Assembly (NCBI GenBank): GCA_009779895.1
Contig: WRBB01000001.1
Span: 186,001 to 250,000, forward strand
From: Lachnospiraceae bacterium
GTDB lineage: Bacteria; Bacillota; Clostridia; Lachnospirales; Lachnospiraceae
Length of the DNA stretch: 64,000 bases
Direction: 5' to 3'
Shown: piece by piece, positions 42,905-50,923 of the stretch
Numbering within the stretch: the first letter of the stretch is position 1
Layout: every line of letters begins with the position of its first letter
Made by a program: the position numbers and the translations under genes
The notes under the pieces: model-generated
Database searches by the model: none
Told to the model about the DNA's origin: nothing
The model's input: the letters and a program-made list of their open reading frames with translations, nothing else

Positions 42905-43887
42905 TATATTTGTGCTCCTTCCCAATAATTATCACGCAACGCATATTCCAAAGGGGGTTCTGCTGCATTTTGTGCATATTCAACGGAATCTTCTACTTCT
43001 TGCTGAATACGTTCCTCTATTTCATTCAGATTCTTTTGATCTGAAATGCCATTCTCAATCAAGTAGTTTCGGAATAAAGTAATCGGATCCCGTGCAAACC
43101 AAGCTTCCTGCTCGTTTGGACCTCTGTAACCGCAAGCATCATTTCTGGAATGTCCTACATGTCTGTATGTTTTTAGTTCCAGGATGGTTGGGCCTTTTCC
43201 TGCTCTGGCTTTTTTGATGGCACGTGTTGCGGCATCATATACTGCCAAAACATCGTTTCCATCCACTACTTCACCCTCTATACCATATGCTGCGGCACGT
43301 CCTGCGGCCACATCTTCGATTTTAGTAGTCAATCCGATGGAGGTCGTAGCCGAGTATAGATTATTTTCACAAACATATATCACAGGTAAGTTCCAAACGG
43401 CTGCTGCATTCAACGCTTCATGGAAAGCACCCTCGTTTGTTGCACCATCTCCTAAAAAGCAGACAATCACATGATTTGTTTTTCTCATTTTGCACGACAA
43501 AGCAACACCTGCCGCAATGGGTAAGTTTCCGCCAACAATGGCATTTGCCGGTAGGGCACCTACGCTGATATCGCCTGTATGCATGGCACCACCCTTTCCG
43601 CGGCAGCAACCTGCTTCTTTACCAAACATTTCACACATCATAGATTTTAGCGTGACGCCTTTTGCAAGACAGTGCCCTGCCGGTCTATGTGTGGAAGCCA
43701 TATAGTCTTCTTTTTTTAAGTCGATTAACATGCCCACAGCACAGGCTTCCTGTCCAGTGGACTGATGTATGCTACCCGGCATAATACCCTCCAGAAAGAG
43801 ATAGTAGATGCTTTCTTCATACTTTCTGATCAATACCATTTTTTCGTACATTTCCAATAACTTTTTTTTGCTGAGTTTTGGTTTCAA
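42904..43887 (-). CDS. TPP-dependent dehydrogenase E1 alpha subunit (pyruvate/acetoin type)
   Basis: 327 residues. LIRKYEESIYYLFLEG, STGQEACAVGMLIDLKKED, STHRPAGHCLAKG and KGGAMHTGD lead to the TPP-binding motif FLGDGATNEGAFHEALNAA that ends with VCENNLYS. YRHVGHSRNDACGYR is the usual active-site loop. A TTG at 43887 behind GGAGG (8 bases) is the likely start; an upstream TTG at 43902 overlaps that ribosome site. It decarboxylates or cleaves the substrate and passes the acyl group to lipoyl-E2. Confidence 0.9.
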   Translation of the reverse strand: MKPKLSKKKLLEMYEKMVLIRKYEESIYYLFLEGIMPGSIHQSTGQEACAVGMLIDLKKEDYMASTHRPAGHCLAKGVTLKSMMCEMFGKEAGCCRGKGGAMHTGDISVGALPANAIVGGNLPIAAGVALSCKMRKTNHVIVCFLGDGATNEGAFHEALNAAAVWNLPVIYVCENNLYSATTSIGLTTKIEDVAAGRAAAYGIEGEVVDGNDVLAVYDAATRAIKKARAGKGPTILELKTYRHVGHSRNDACGYRGPNEQEAWFARDPITLFRNYLIENGISDQKNLNEIEERIQQEVEDSVEYAQNAAEPPLEYALRDNYWEGAQI

Positions 43888-44065
43888 AAAACTTACCTCC
43901 AATTTTATTTTTTAATGTAGAAAACTTTTTTGTTCGTTTTTGTTCATTGCTTGGCATGCTGATTATGTAACAGATTCAATGTGCGCATTCGTAGTGTTTG
44001 ATTGATAGTGACAGATAAAGGAAAAAGATATCCCAGATATGACGTTCTTATAAATATGTTGTATC

Positions 44066-44084
44066 ACAAACACTATATGTTTGT
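44066..44084. promoter_or_regulatory. Palindromic operator candidate upstream of the E1-E3 operon
   Basis: ACAAACA (44066-44072) and TGTTTGT (44078-44084) form an inverted repeat with a 5-bp centre. It overlaps TTGACA on the minus strand (44087-44082), a good -35, although the matching -10 is poor. The DeoR regulator at 46054 is the natural candidate to bind it. The remaining roughly 180 bp up to the E1 alpha start show no other recognisable site. Confidence 0.5.
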
Positions 44085-44144
44085 CAAGGATCAATATTAT
44101 TATATTATTGTTCGCTTTCTAATTACTTCCCTGTTTGCATGGAA

Positions 44145-44178
44145 TAAAAAAGAGCAATCCTCCAATGGGAGTCTGCTC
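44145..44178 (-). terminator. Intrinsic terminator after lipA
   Basis: On the minus strand GAGCA (44178-44174) and CTCC pair with GGAG and TGCTC (44156-44152), with a CATT loop, followed by TTTTTTATT. It separates lipA from the dehydrogenase operon. Confidence 0.75.
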
Positions 44179-44187
44179 ATGTTTGGT

Positions 44188-45036
44188 CTATAATCCAAGT
44201 GCTTCGCCTGCATGATAGGAACTTCTGACAAGGGGTGCGGATGCGACAAAATCAAACCCTTTTTGTCTTGCTACCTGGCCATATGCTTCAAATTGGGCGG
44301 GTTCGATATATTCATATATCGGGATATGTTGCTTAGAAGGTGCGAGGTATTGCCCGATCGTCAAAAATTCACAGCCGACCTCCCGCAAATCATCAAATAG
44401 CGCATGGACTTGTTCTTTTGTTTCGCCTAAACCGACCATAATTCCGCTTTTTGAATGGATGTTCGGATGAAGCAATTTGATATGTTTGATCAGGTTTAAG
44501 GAGCGTTTGTATTCAGCCTGTGGGCGTACAGTGGTATAAAGGGATGTTACAGTTTCCATGTTATGGCTGATGACAGCAGGAGAAGCATCCGTTATGATTT
44601 TGAGTGCGGCAATATTCCCTTGTAAATCCGGTATCAAAACTTCAATGGCGGTTTCCGGTGCTATGTGTTTGATTGCTTGAATGACATGTGCAAAATGACC
44701 TGCCCCTCCATCCGGCAAATCATCTCTTGTGACGGATGTAATGACCACATATTTTAGTTTCAGTTCTTTTACCGCTTGTGCAATATTTCCGGGCTCTTTT
44801 GCATCTAGCTGCTGTGGTTGTTCAAAAGCAACGTTGCAAAACCGGCAGTTGCGGGTGCAGTTTGTGCCCATAATCATAAAAGTTGCCGTATTGCGCGAAA
44901 AGCATTCCATATAATTCGGACAGTGGGCTTCTGCGCAGACAGTATTTAAATTTAATTTTTCAAGTATTCCTTCAACAGCAACTCTGTTTGCTGTATTAGA
45001 ATAACGGATACGCAACCAGTCCGGTTTTCGAAGCAT
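44188..45036 (-). CDS. lipA: Lipoyl synthase
   Basis: 282 residues. The auxiliary cluster cysteines are in NTVCAEAHCPNYMEC and the radical-SAM cluster in CTRNCRFCNV; VVITSVTRDDLPDGGA and SHNMETV are conserved, and the C-terminal RSSYHAGEAL contains the Ser that ligates the auxiliary cluster. It inserts two sulfurs into octanoyl-E2 to form lipoate. It is co-transcribed with the lipoate ligase and DeoR genes, so E2 modification is supplied with the dehydrogenase operon next door. Confidence 0.96.
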   Translation of the reverse strand: MLRKPDWLRIRYSNTANRVAVEGILEKLNLNTVCAEAHCPNYMECFSRNTATFMIMGTNCTRNCRFCNVAFEQPQQLDAKEPGNIAQAVKELKLKYVVITSVTRDDLPDGGAGHFAHVIQAIKHIAPETAIEVLIPDLQGNIAALKIITDASPAVISHNMETVTSLYTTVRPQAEYKRSLNLIKHIKLLHPNIHSKSGIMVGLGETKEQVHALFDDLREVGCEFLTIGQYLAPSKQHIPIYEYIEPAQFEAYGQVARQKGFDFVASAPLVRSSYHAGEALGL

Positions 45037-45053
45037 AATCTATCTCCTATGAT

Positions 45054-46052
45054 TTAATCAAAAATACAAGACAATAGTTCGTCTTTGCTAATATTGCCGA
45101 GATAAAGCTCTAAGGAAACCTCGTTCAGTACCTCTTCAAAGCTTTGATATTGAAACAATTTGCCTTCAAATAGTTTTTCAAGGGCAGAAATTGATGCAAC
45201 CCCAAGGAAATCACCTCGTATGGAACAAGAAACAACGGAGCCTTTTACAACATCTAAATATACTTCTACCTTACCGTCCTGAAAACGCTTGCTATTTTGA
45301 AATGAAAACTTTGGCGATTGTACAAAAGTCCAGGTGGGGTTTCCGTATTGCTGTTGGTAGATTTGATTGATTTGTGCATGGTCATGTTCTGTCAGTGTAT
45401 ATGTTTGAATTGGTTTTTGATCAAACAAGTGTTGTTTTAGAAGTTCCCGAAATGCATGAGTGGTGCAGGGTTGGTTTAAATATTCTTTTAGATTGGTAAC
45501 CCGGCTCCGTACGGAGCGTAGTGCTTTGGAACGGATTTTCTCCTCATCCACTTGGAGGACATGTGCAAGGGTGTCTAAATCCGTATCGTACAACAGTGAT
45601 CCATGGGTACAGATTCTGCCATGGCGGACATATTGGGCAAAACCGGAAACTTTTTTGCCATTTACAAGAATATCATTGCGTCCTTTGATATGAGCCGGAA
45701 TCCCGATTTGATTTAAGGCTTCGACGATGGGTGTTGCAACTTTTTCTTTTGCGATTTCTAGTGGAGACTGCCCTTTTGTGTAGGGGCGTATGACGGTATA
45801 CAAAAGCGTGCCTAAATCTGTATAAATGGTTCCGCCACCACTGGAACGGCGGACGATTTGTATCCCTTTTTGTTTTGCGTAGTTTATGTTAATCTCTGCA
45901 TCGGCCACTTGATTGCTGCCAAGCATGGCGCATTTTTCTGTCTGCCATATCATCATGACCGGTTTGTTCCAGGGGTAATGCTGCATGATGTACGCTTCAA
46001 GGGAAAAATGAAAAGCGGCATCTTTGTGTTCTGATTCAATGTATATAATCAA
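45054..46052 (-). CDS. lplA: Lipoate-protein ligase
   Basis: About 332 residues. The N-terminus IIYIESEHKDAAFHFSLEAY matches LplA, with CAMLGSNQVADAEI, IVRRSSGGGTIYTDLG (lipoyl-AMP site) and KGRNDILVNGKKVSGFAQ (conserved Lys). It activates free lipoate with ATP and attaches it to E2. The TTG at 46052, just after the DeoR stop codon and 8 bases from AGGAG, gives the normal N-terminus; an ATG at 46070 adds six extra residues. With lipA, both scavenging and de novo lipoylation are available. Confidence 0.92.
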   Translation of the reverse strand: MIIYIESEHKDAAFHFSLEAYIMQHYPWNKPVMMIWQTEKCAMLGSNQVADAEININYAKQKGIQIVRRSSGGGTIYTDLGTLLYTVIRPYTKGQSPLEIAKEKVATPIVEALNQIGIPAHIKGRNDILVNGKKVSGFAQYVRHGRICTHGSLLYDTDLDTLAHVLQVDEEKIRSKALRSVRSRVTNLKEYLNQPCTTHAFRELLKQHLFDQKPIQTYTLTEHDHAQINQIYQQQYGNPTWTFVQSPKFSFQNSKRFQDGKVEVYLDVVKGSVVSCSIRGDFLGVASISALEKLFEGKLFQYQSFEEVLNEVSLELYLGNISKDELLSCIFD

Positions 46053-46053
46053 T

Positions 46054-46815
46054 TTATATCTCCTCTGCATTCATGTCGGCGATTAGGATTTCTTTTCCTG
46101 TATTTCTGAGGCTTTCGATTTGAGTCGCTGAAGTATTGCTATCGGTAATAATCGTGTCGATTTTTTCAAGCGGCATTGATATGCATAGCGCATTTAAGCC
46201 GATTTTTGTGTGGTCAAGGAGCAAGACAACCTTTTTGGCAAGGGAAGCCAGATATTGCTTTGGCGGCAGCAGGGTTAAGCTTTTTTCGTGTGCACCACCG
46301 GGTAGATTAAAAGCAAAAGTCGAGATAAACGCAATGTCTGAGCTAAGATAACCATAAGTATCCAAGGATAAATCGTTGAATGTGGAATAGGTATCAAAAT
46401 TTATGGTGCCGCCAACTTGAATGATATGCATGTTTGGATTGGGTTTTACTTCAAAAGAGCAGCATAAGCTTGTTGTAATAATGGTAACAGGAAAGTCGGC
46501 CGGTAAATGTGCGGCCACTGCCCGGGAAGAGGTGCCTGCATCAATGCAAATTACACTGCCCGGTTCCACCAGTTTTGACGCAATCTTACCCACGGCATCG
46601 ATTTCTTTTCGAAAGTTGGCAAAAGGTCTTTTGGTAGGAAAAGCCAATACGGCACCACCGGGTAGACGTTTGATGATCCCTTCTTTCTCCAGCGCATCAA
46701 AATCACGGCGAATCGTCATAATTGAGCAATTTAGTTTTTGTGCGATATCGCTGACTGTGATATAGGATTTTTGTTCCAATTCAAAAATGATTTGTTTTTT
46801 TCTATTTTCTCGCAT
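46054..46815 (-). CDS. DeoR-family transcriptional regulator
   Basis: 253 residues. The winged-helix head RKKQIIFELEQKSYITVSDIA with CSIMTIRRDFDALEKEGIIKRLPGGAV is DeoR-like; the C-terminal domain (ICIDAGTSSRAVAAHL, ITTSLCCSFEV, LLDHTKIGLNALCIS, TIITDSNTS) is the sugar-phosphate-sensing DeoRC fold. ATG 46815 is chosen because it gives the family N-terminus; the open frame further upstream covers the promoter. It probably senses a sugar phosphate made by the FGGY kinase at 36734 and controls both minus-strand operons. Confidence 0.92.
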   Translation of the reverse strand: MRENRKKQIIFELEQKSYITVSDIAQKLNCSIMTIRRDFDALEKEGIIKRLPGGAVLAFPTKRPFANFRKEIDAVGKIASKLVEPGSVICIDAGTSSRAVAAHLPADFPVTIITTSLCCSFEVKPNPNMHIIQVGGTINFDTYSTFNDLSLDTYGYLSSDIAFISTFAFNLPGGAHEKSLTLLPPKQYLASLAKKVVLLLDHTKIGLNALCISMPLEKIDTIITDSNTSATQIESLRNTGKEILIADMNAEEI

Positions 46816-46858
46816 AAGCACACCTGACTGGGAAATTAAGTTGTTTTTGTCATGGATT

Positions 46859-46887
46859 ATTATACAATAGAATTTTTGAAAATGCAA
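46859..46887 (-). promoter_or_regulatory. Promoter of the deoR-lplA-lipA operon
   Basis: On the minus strand TTGCAT (46887-46882) and TATAAT (46864-46859) are 17 bp apart, about 44 bp before the start at 46815. Confidence 0.75.
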
Positions 46888-47008
46888 GCAAAATGGTAGA
46901 AAGAGAACAATAATGTGATAAAAATTGATACTTTTCGAAAATTGATGATACACACAGCTCATAGATTCTTGTTGTGCGTGATTGCTAATTTTTTTATCAT
47001 TAAATCAC

Positions 47009-47037
47009 TTGAATTTAGATAAAAAATTTAGTAAAAT
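47009..47037 (+). promoter_or_regulatory. Promoter of the third LacI gene, overlapped by TTTAGTAAA operator
   Basis: TTGAAT (47009-47014) and TAAAAT (47032-47037) are 17 bp apart. TTTAGTAAA (47027-47035) covers the -10; related TATAGTAAAT (47037-47046) and ATTTAGTG follow. The same half-site forms the palindrome at 48170-48201, so this regulator probably controls itself. The remaining intergenic sequence is AT-rich without other signals. Confidence 0.65.
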
Positions 47038-47113
47038 ATAGTAAATAAATTTAGTGCAATGAAATGTCTGTGAAATCCGCAGATTTTAAGTACGAACCGA
47101 TGGGGAGGAAAAT

Positions 47114-48148
47114 ATGTCATTGAAAGCAAAAGATTTGGCAAAGGAGTTTGGTGTTTCAACCGCTACGATTTCTCTGGTTTTAAATAACAAACCGGGTGTG
47201 AGTGAAAAGCTTCGTAGGGAGATTATTCATAGAATTAAAGAACGTGGCTTTGAGTACATGTTAAAAGAGCAAAGAGGAAATAAGGGAGTAATTGTTTTTG
47301 TGGTGTATAAAAGGCTTGGTAGTATTATAGATGAATCGCCTTTTTTTACGTATATCATTGAAGATATTAGCAATCGTGTAAATAAGTACGGTTATATCCT
47401 GAATTTTCTTTTTTTGAATAGTAAAATGTCCGAGGAAGAATTGGAGGAGTTGGTTAATTCCAATGGATATAAAGGGTTGATTATATTTGCAACAGAAATG
47501 CATGTGGATGATTTGCGCCTTTTTAAAGACTCCAATATACCTTTTACATTATTGGACAATCATTTTGCGGAAAACGATGTAGATTCGGTGGCAATTAATA
47601 ATGTACAGGGAATCAGCAAAGCGGTTAATTATCTGATGGATATGGGGCATACAGAAATAGGTTACATTAAAAGTAAGGTTCGGATTTGTAGTTTTATGGA
47701 ACGGGAAGAGGCATTTAAAAGCAAGTTGCTGTCATGTGGGCTCAAATACGAAAAAAAAGACATTATTGAAGTGGAGTATTCGGAATACAGAATAAAGGAA
47801 GGTGTAAAAAAATATTTGGAAAACCAAAGGGATTTACCTACAGCTTTTATTGCGGAAAATGATTTCATCGGATGTAACGCTCTTGGAGCATTTCAAGAAA
47901 AAGGCTATCAAATACCGGAGGATATATCCGTTATAGGTTTTGATGATCGTCCCATTTGTACCCTTGTGACACCGCAGCTCACAACGATTCATGTACCAAA
48001 AAACATCTTTAGTTACATGGCTGTAGATTTGTTGGTTTCAAAGATGGAGCAGGAAAGAGCGTGTTCTTTGAAGATTGAAGTGGGAACCAGCGTACTGAAA
48101 AGAAATAGCGTAAAGGATTGTAATAGGAATGTTAAAAAAATATCATAA
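47114..48148 (+). CDS. LacI-family transcriptional regulator of the third sugar cluster
   Basis: 344 residues. The head is LKAKDLAKEFGVSTATISLVLNN and the hinge region RIKERGFEYML. The sensor domain has NNVQGISKAVNYLMDMGHTEIGYI, TAFIAENDFIGCNALGAFQEKG, ISVIGFDDRP and the typical end LTTIHVPK. It is closer to classical sugar repressors (XylR/CcpA style DD loop) than the two regulators at the window start. GGGGAGGAAA precedes the ATG. It lies 122 bp upstream of the binding-protein gene it likely represses. Confidence 0.93.
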   Translation: MSLKAKDLAKEFGVSTATISLVLNNKPGVSEKLRREIIHRIKERGFEYMLKEQRGNKGVIVFVVYKRLGSIIDESPFFTYIIEDISNRVNKYGYILNFLFLNSKMSEEELEELVNSNGYKGLIIFATEMHVDDLRLFKDSNIPFTLLDNHFAENDVDSVAINNVQGISKAVNYLMDMGHTEIGYIKSKVRICSFMEREEAFKSKLLSCGLKYEKKDIIEVEYSEYRIKEGVKKYLENQRDLPTAFIAENDFIGCNALGAFQEKGYQIPEDISVIGFDDRPICTLVTPQLTTIHVPKNIFSYMAVDLLVSKMEQERACSLKIEVGTSVLKRNSVKDCNRNVKKIS

Positions 48149-48169
48149 ATATTGTTTAGTAATTATAAA

Positions 48170-48201
48170 GTATATTTGCTAAACTAATTTAGTAAATATA
48201 C
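48170..48201 (+). promoter_or_regulatory. 32-bp near-perfect palindromic operator
   Basis: GTATATTTGCTAAACT (48170-48185) and AATTTAGTAAATATAC (48186-48201) are reverse complements at 14 of 16 positions. The core half-site TTTAGTAAA also occurs at 47027. The site abuts the -35 box of the next promoter. A further half-site TTTAGTAA lies near 48155. Confidence 0.75.
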
Positions 48202-48230
48202 TTGACATAAAAAACTGATTTTGTTAAACT
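48202..48230 (+). promoter_or_regulatory. Promoter of the third sugar-import/catabolism operon
   Basis: A consensus TTGACA (48202-48207) and TAAACT (48225-48230) are 17 bp apart, 41 bp before the start codon at 48271. Confidence 0.8.
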
Positions 48231-48270
48231 GTCCACAGTAACAAAAAACTGAAATATGGAAGGAGGAAGT

Positions 48271-49332
48271 ATGAAGAAAAAGATTTTGAGCGTATTGGTT
48301 GCTGCGATGTTGGTATTTACAATGGTTGCATGTGGTAACGGTGCAAATGATGGAGGTGCGGATGAACCCGCAGGAACAGTTGGAGAAGCTCCGGCAGGGA
48401 TGAGAAGTTTGGCAGATCCGAATTTTGAGTTCACGCATGTTCCTCAAAGAGATGAGTATAGAATTTTCATAACCTATAAACTTGTTCATGCTTGGTATGA
48501 TGCCATTTATGCCGGCGTTCAGGCAGCGATAGCGGATTTTGCTGAAATGGGCGTTGTGATTGATTATGAATGGGTTGCGCCGATTGAGCCGGATGCGGTT
48601 GATCAGGTAAACACCATTGAAACGGCAATTGGTCAGGGTTGGGATATGATTGTTGTTGATGTTACGCAAGAAGAATTGACATCAGCGGCTGTAAATTCAG
48701 CAATAGATGCCGGTATTCCGGTAGCGATATTTGCAGGTTCAGACTTACCTGATACAGATCGTTCTTTCTTTGTAGGTAATAATGATAATTATGGTGATGG
48801 TGCTGCAATCGCAAGAGCAGTGGCAGAAGCGATGGGTGGAGAAGGGCAAATAGCCATTCTTTCCGGAACAATCGGGGCGCCTTCCCATGAACACCGTTTG
48901 TCAGCTTTTAAAGAAGTATTGGCTGAATTCCCTGATATTGAAATCGTAGACGAGCAACGTGATAATGACTTTGTTGAAAATGCCGTTCAAATTACGGAAG
49001 CTTGGTTGCAAGCATTTCCGGAGTTAGGCGGAATCCTAGCCAACAATATGTCCAATCCTGTTGGTGCGGCGGCAGCAATATCTGATGCAGGCCGTGATGG
49101 AATCGTGCTTGGTGGTATGGATCACGACTTACGTTATTTAGAATATTTAAGAGATGGCGTGGCTTATATTGCACAGGTACAAAACTGTTTTGATATGGGA
49201 TATAAAATGATTTATTATGCTGTAATGACAATTGATGGCGAGACCGTTCCTGAAGTCACAGATGTAGGGTCCACTTCTGTTTTCCAAGCAGATGCGCAGA
49301 GATTTATTGACCTTCTTTTTGGTAGCAATTAG
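48271..49332 (+). CDS. Sugar ABC transporter substrate-binding lipoprotein (RbsB type)
   Basis: 353 residues. The signal peptide MKKKILSVLVAAMLVFTMVAC ends in a lipobox, with a short Gly/Asp-rich linker. The binding domain (YRIFITYKLVHAWYDAIYAG, MIVVDVTQEELTSAAVNSAI, VGNNDNYGDGAAIARAVAEAM, LANNMSNPVGAAAAI) is of the ribose/galactose-binding type. AGGAGG precedes the ATG at 48271. It delivers the unknown sugar or polyol to the ATPase and permease that follow. Confidence 0.9.
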   Translation: MKKKILSVLVAAMLVFTMVACGNGANDGGADEPAGTVGEAPAGMRSLADPNFEFTHVPQRDEYRIFITYKLVHAWYDAIYAGVQAAIADFAEMGVVIDYEWVAPIEPDAVDQVNTIETAIGQGWDMIVVDVTQEELTSAAVNSAIDAGIPVAIFAGSDLPDTDRSFFVGNNDNYGDGAAIARAVAEAMGGEGQIAILSGTIGAPSHEHRLSAFKEVLAEFPDIEIVDEQRDNDFVENAVQITEAWLQAFPELGGILANNMSNPVGAAAAISDAGRDGIVLGGMDHDLRYLEYLRDGVAYIAQVQNCFDMGYKMIYYAVMTIDGETVPEVTDVGSTSVFQADAQRFIDLLFGSN

Positions 49333-49369
49333 GAAATCGGTGCGTTTGACGTTAGAACAAACTTATATT

Positions 49370-49404
49370 GGAGCTGCCAAAATGTGACTGGTGGCTCCAT
49401 TTTT
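49370..49404 (+). terminator. Terminator-like hairpin between binding-protein and ATPase genes
   Basis: GGAGCTGCCA (49370-49379) pairs with TGGTGGCTCC (49389-49398) with two mismatches, followed by ATTTTT. Same position and type as the hairpin at 3941-3979, so it probably lowers ATPase/permease expression relative to the binding protein. Confidence 0.62.
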
Positions 49405-49423
49405 AAAGAGAGGAAGTGTGCAC

Positions 49424-50914
49424 TTGGGTGAATATTTAGTTGAAATGAAAGGTATTACCAAAACATTCCCGGGAACAAAGGCATTAGATCAGGTGGATTT
49501 GAAACTGAAAGCCGGTGAAATCCATGCTTTGCTGGGCGAAAACGGAGCCGGGAAAAGCACGATGATGAATATCCTGACAGGTCAGATTCCTATGGATGCG
49601 GGTGATATATATATTGATGGAAAATTGGCAAAAATATCTGCGCCCAAGGATGCATTTAGTCAAAATATCGTGTTGGTTCCGCAGGAGTTGAATTTGATAC
49701 TGGAAGCCAGTATTGCAGAAAACATTTTTTTGGGCAATGAGCAGACAAAAGGACGATTGATTGATTGGAAAGCAACCCAGGAAGAGGCAAAGCGCTTGTT
49801 GAAACTGTTGGACGTGGAATTAGATGTAACCCAAAAGGCAGGTAAACTTTCAGCGGCTTATCAACAGCTGGTGTCTATTGCCAGAGCTTTAGCCTATAAT
49901 CCACGGCTTTTGATTTTGGATGAGCCGACTGCTGTTTTGACTAATAGAGAAGCGGAGTCATTGTTTGCTTCCATGCATCGGCTTCAGAAGCAAGGAACAG
50001 CGATGGTTTTTATTACGCATCATCTCGACGAAGTGATGCGTGAAGCAGATTGTATGACAATTATGCGAGACGGAAAGCTAGTCAGAGTGGCTGATGTAAA
50101 GGATATTACCAAAGATGAAATCATCAATGCCATGGCTGGTCGTACGGTAGAAAAGGCGGCTCATATTGCAAGAACCGTCTCGGAAGAGATACTGTTTCAA
50201 GCCAATCATTTATCCAGAGACAGTGAATTTCAAGATGTTAGTTTTGATATTAAAAAGGGAGAAGTTTTGTGTGTTGCCGGTTTGGTGGGGTCCGGGAGAA
50301 CGGAGATTTTTAAAACGGTCTTTGGTATTACAGAAAAAGAACCGGGGGGTAAAACCTATTTTGAGGGCAATGAGGTAAATATTAGAAGTCCAAGAGATGC
50401 AATTGCTTTGGGAATGGGTTACGTTTCAGAGGAACGCAGGCATGACGGAATCACGCCGGGCATGTCTGTTTTGGAAAATATGCTGCTCCCGACGTTTCAC
50501 AAAATTAAGAAAAAAGGGTTCATTGATTTTAAACAGGCATCGGTGTTGGCCGATGACTTTATCCATAAATTTAAAATTAAAACACCTTCGCATGAGACAC
50601 TGATTCGAAATTTAAGCGGTGGAAACCAACAAAAGGTAATCGTTGCCAGATGGATTGCCAAAGGTGTGAAAATGCTGATTTTAGATGAACCAACCCGCGG
50701 AATTGATGTGAATGCTAAGGTTGAGATTCATAAGCTGATTCATGAATTGGCGCAGCAAGATGTCGCCGTAGTGGTGATATCTTCGGAAATGGAAGAGGTT
50801 TTAGAGTTGGCGGATCGGATTATGGTAATTCACCAAGGTAAGATAAGCGGCTTTGTTGAAGATGTAGATTTGGCAACGGAAGAAAGTATTTTAAAAATAG
50901 CATTTAACTCATAG
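49424..50914 (+). CDS. Sugar ABC transporter ATP-binding protein (RbsA type)
   Basis: About 496 residues, two ABC modules. The first has Walker A LLGENGAGKSTMM, signature-like LSAAYQQLVSIARAL and Walker B LLILDEPTAVL. The second has GLVGSGRTEIF, LSGGNQQKVIVARWIA and MLILDEPTRGID. A TTG at 49424 is the likely start, 7 bases behind AGGAAG; upstream in-frame codons from 49391 overlap the hairpin. It powers import with the permease at 50924. Confidence 0.9.
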   Translation: MGEYLVEMKGITKTFPGTKALDQVDLKLKAGEIHALLGENGAGKSTMMNILTGQIPMDAGDIYIDGKLAKISAPKDAFSQNIVLVPQELNLILEASIAENIFLGNEQTKGRLIDWKATQEEAKRLLKLLDVELDVTQKAGKLSAAYQQLVSIARALAYNPRLLILDEPTAVLTNREAESLFASMHRLQKQGTAMVFITHHLDEVMREADCMTIMRDGKLVRVADVKDITKDEIINAMAGRTVEKAAHIARTVSEEILFQANHLSRDSEFQDVSFDIKKGEVLCVAGLVGSGRTEIFKTVFGITEKEPGGKTYFEGNEVNIRSPRDAIALGMGYVSEERRHDGITPGMSVLENMLLPTFHKIKKKGFIDFKQASVLADDFIHKFKIKTPSHETLIRNLSGGNQQKVIVARWIAKGVKMLILDEPTRGIDVNAKVEIHKLIHELAQQDVAVVVISSEMEEVLELADRIMVIHQGKISGFVEDVDLATEESILKIAFNS

Positions 50915-50923
50915 GAGGAAGTT

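Noticed and set aside
44002..44193. 63-codon plus-strand open frame in the intergenic region upstream of the dehydrogenase operon
   Set aside because: No ribosome site, AT-rich low-complexity translation, and it runs across a palindrome and the lipA terminator.
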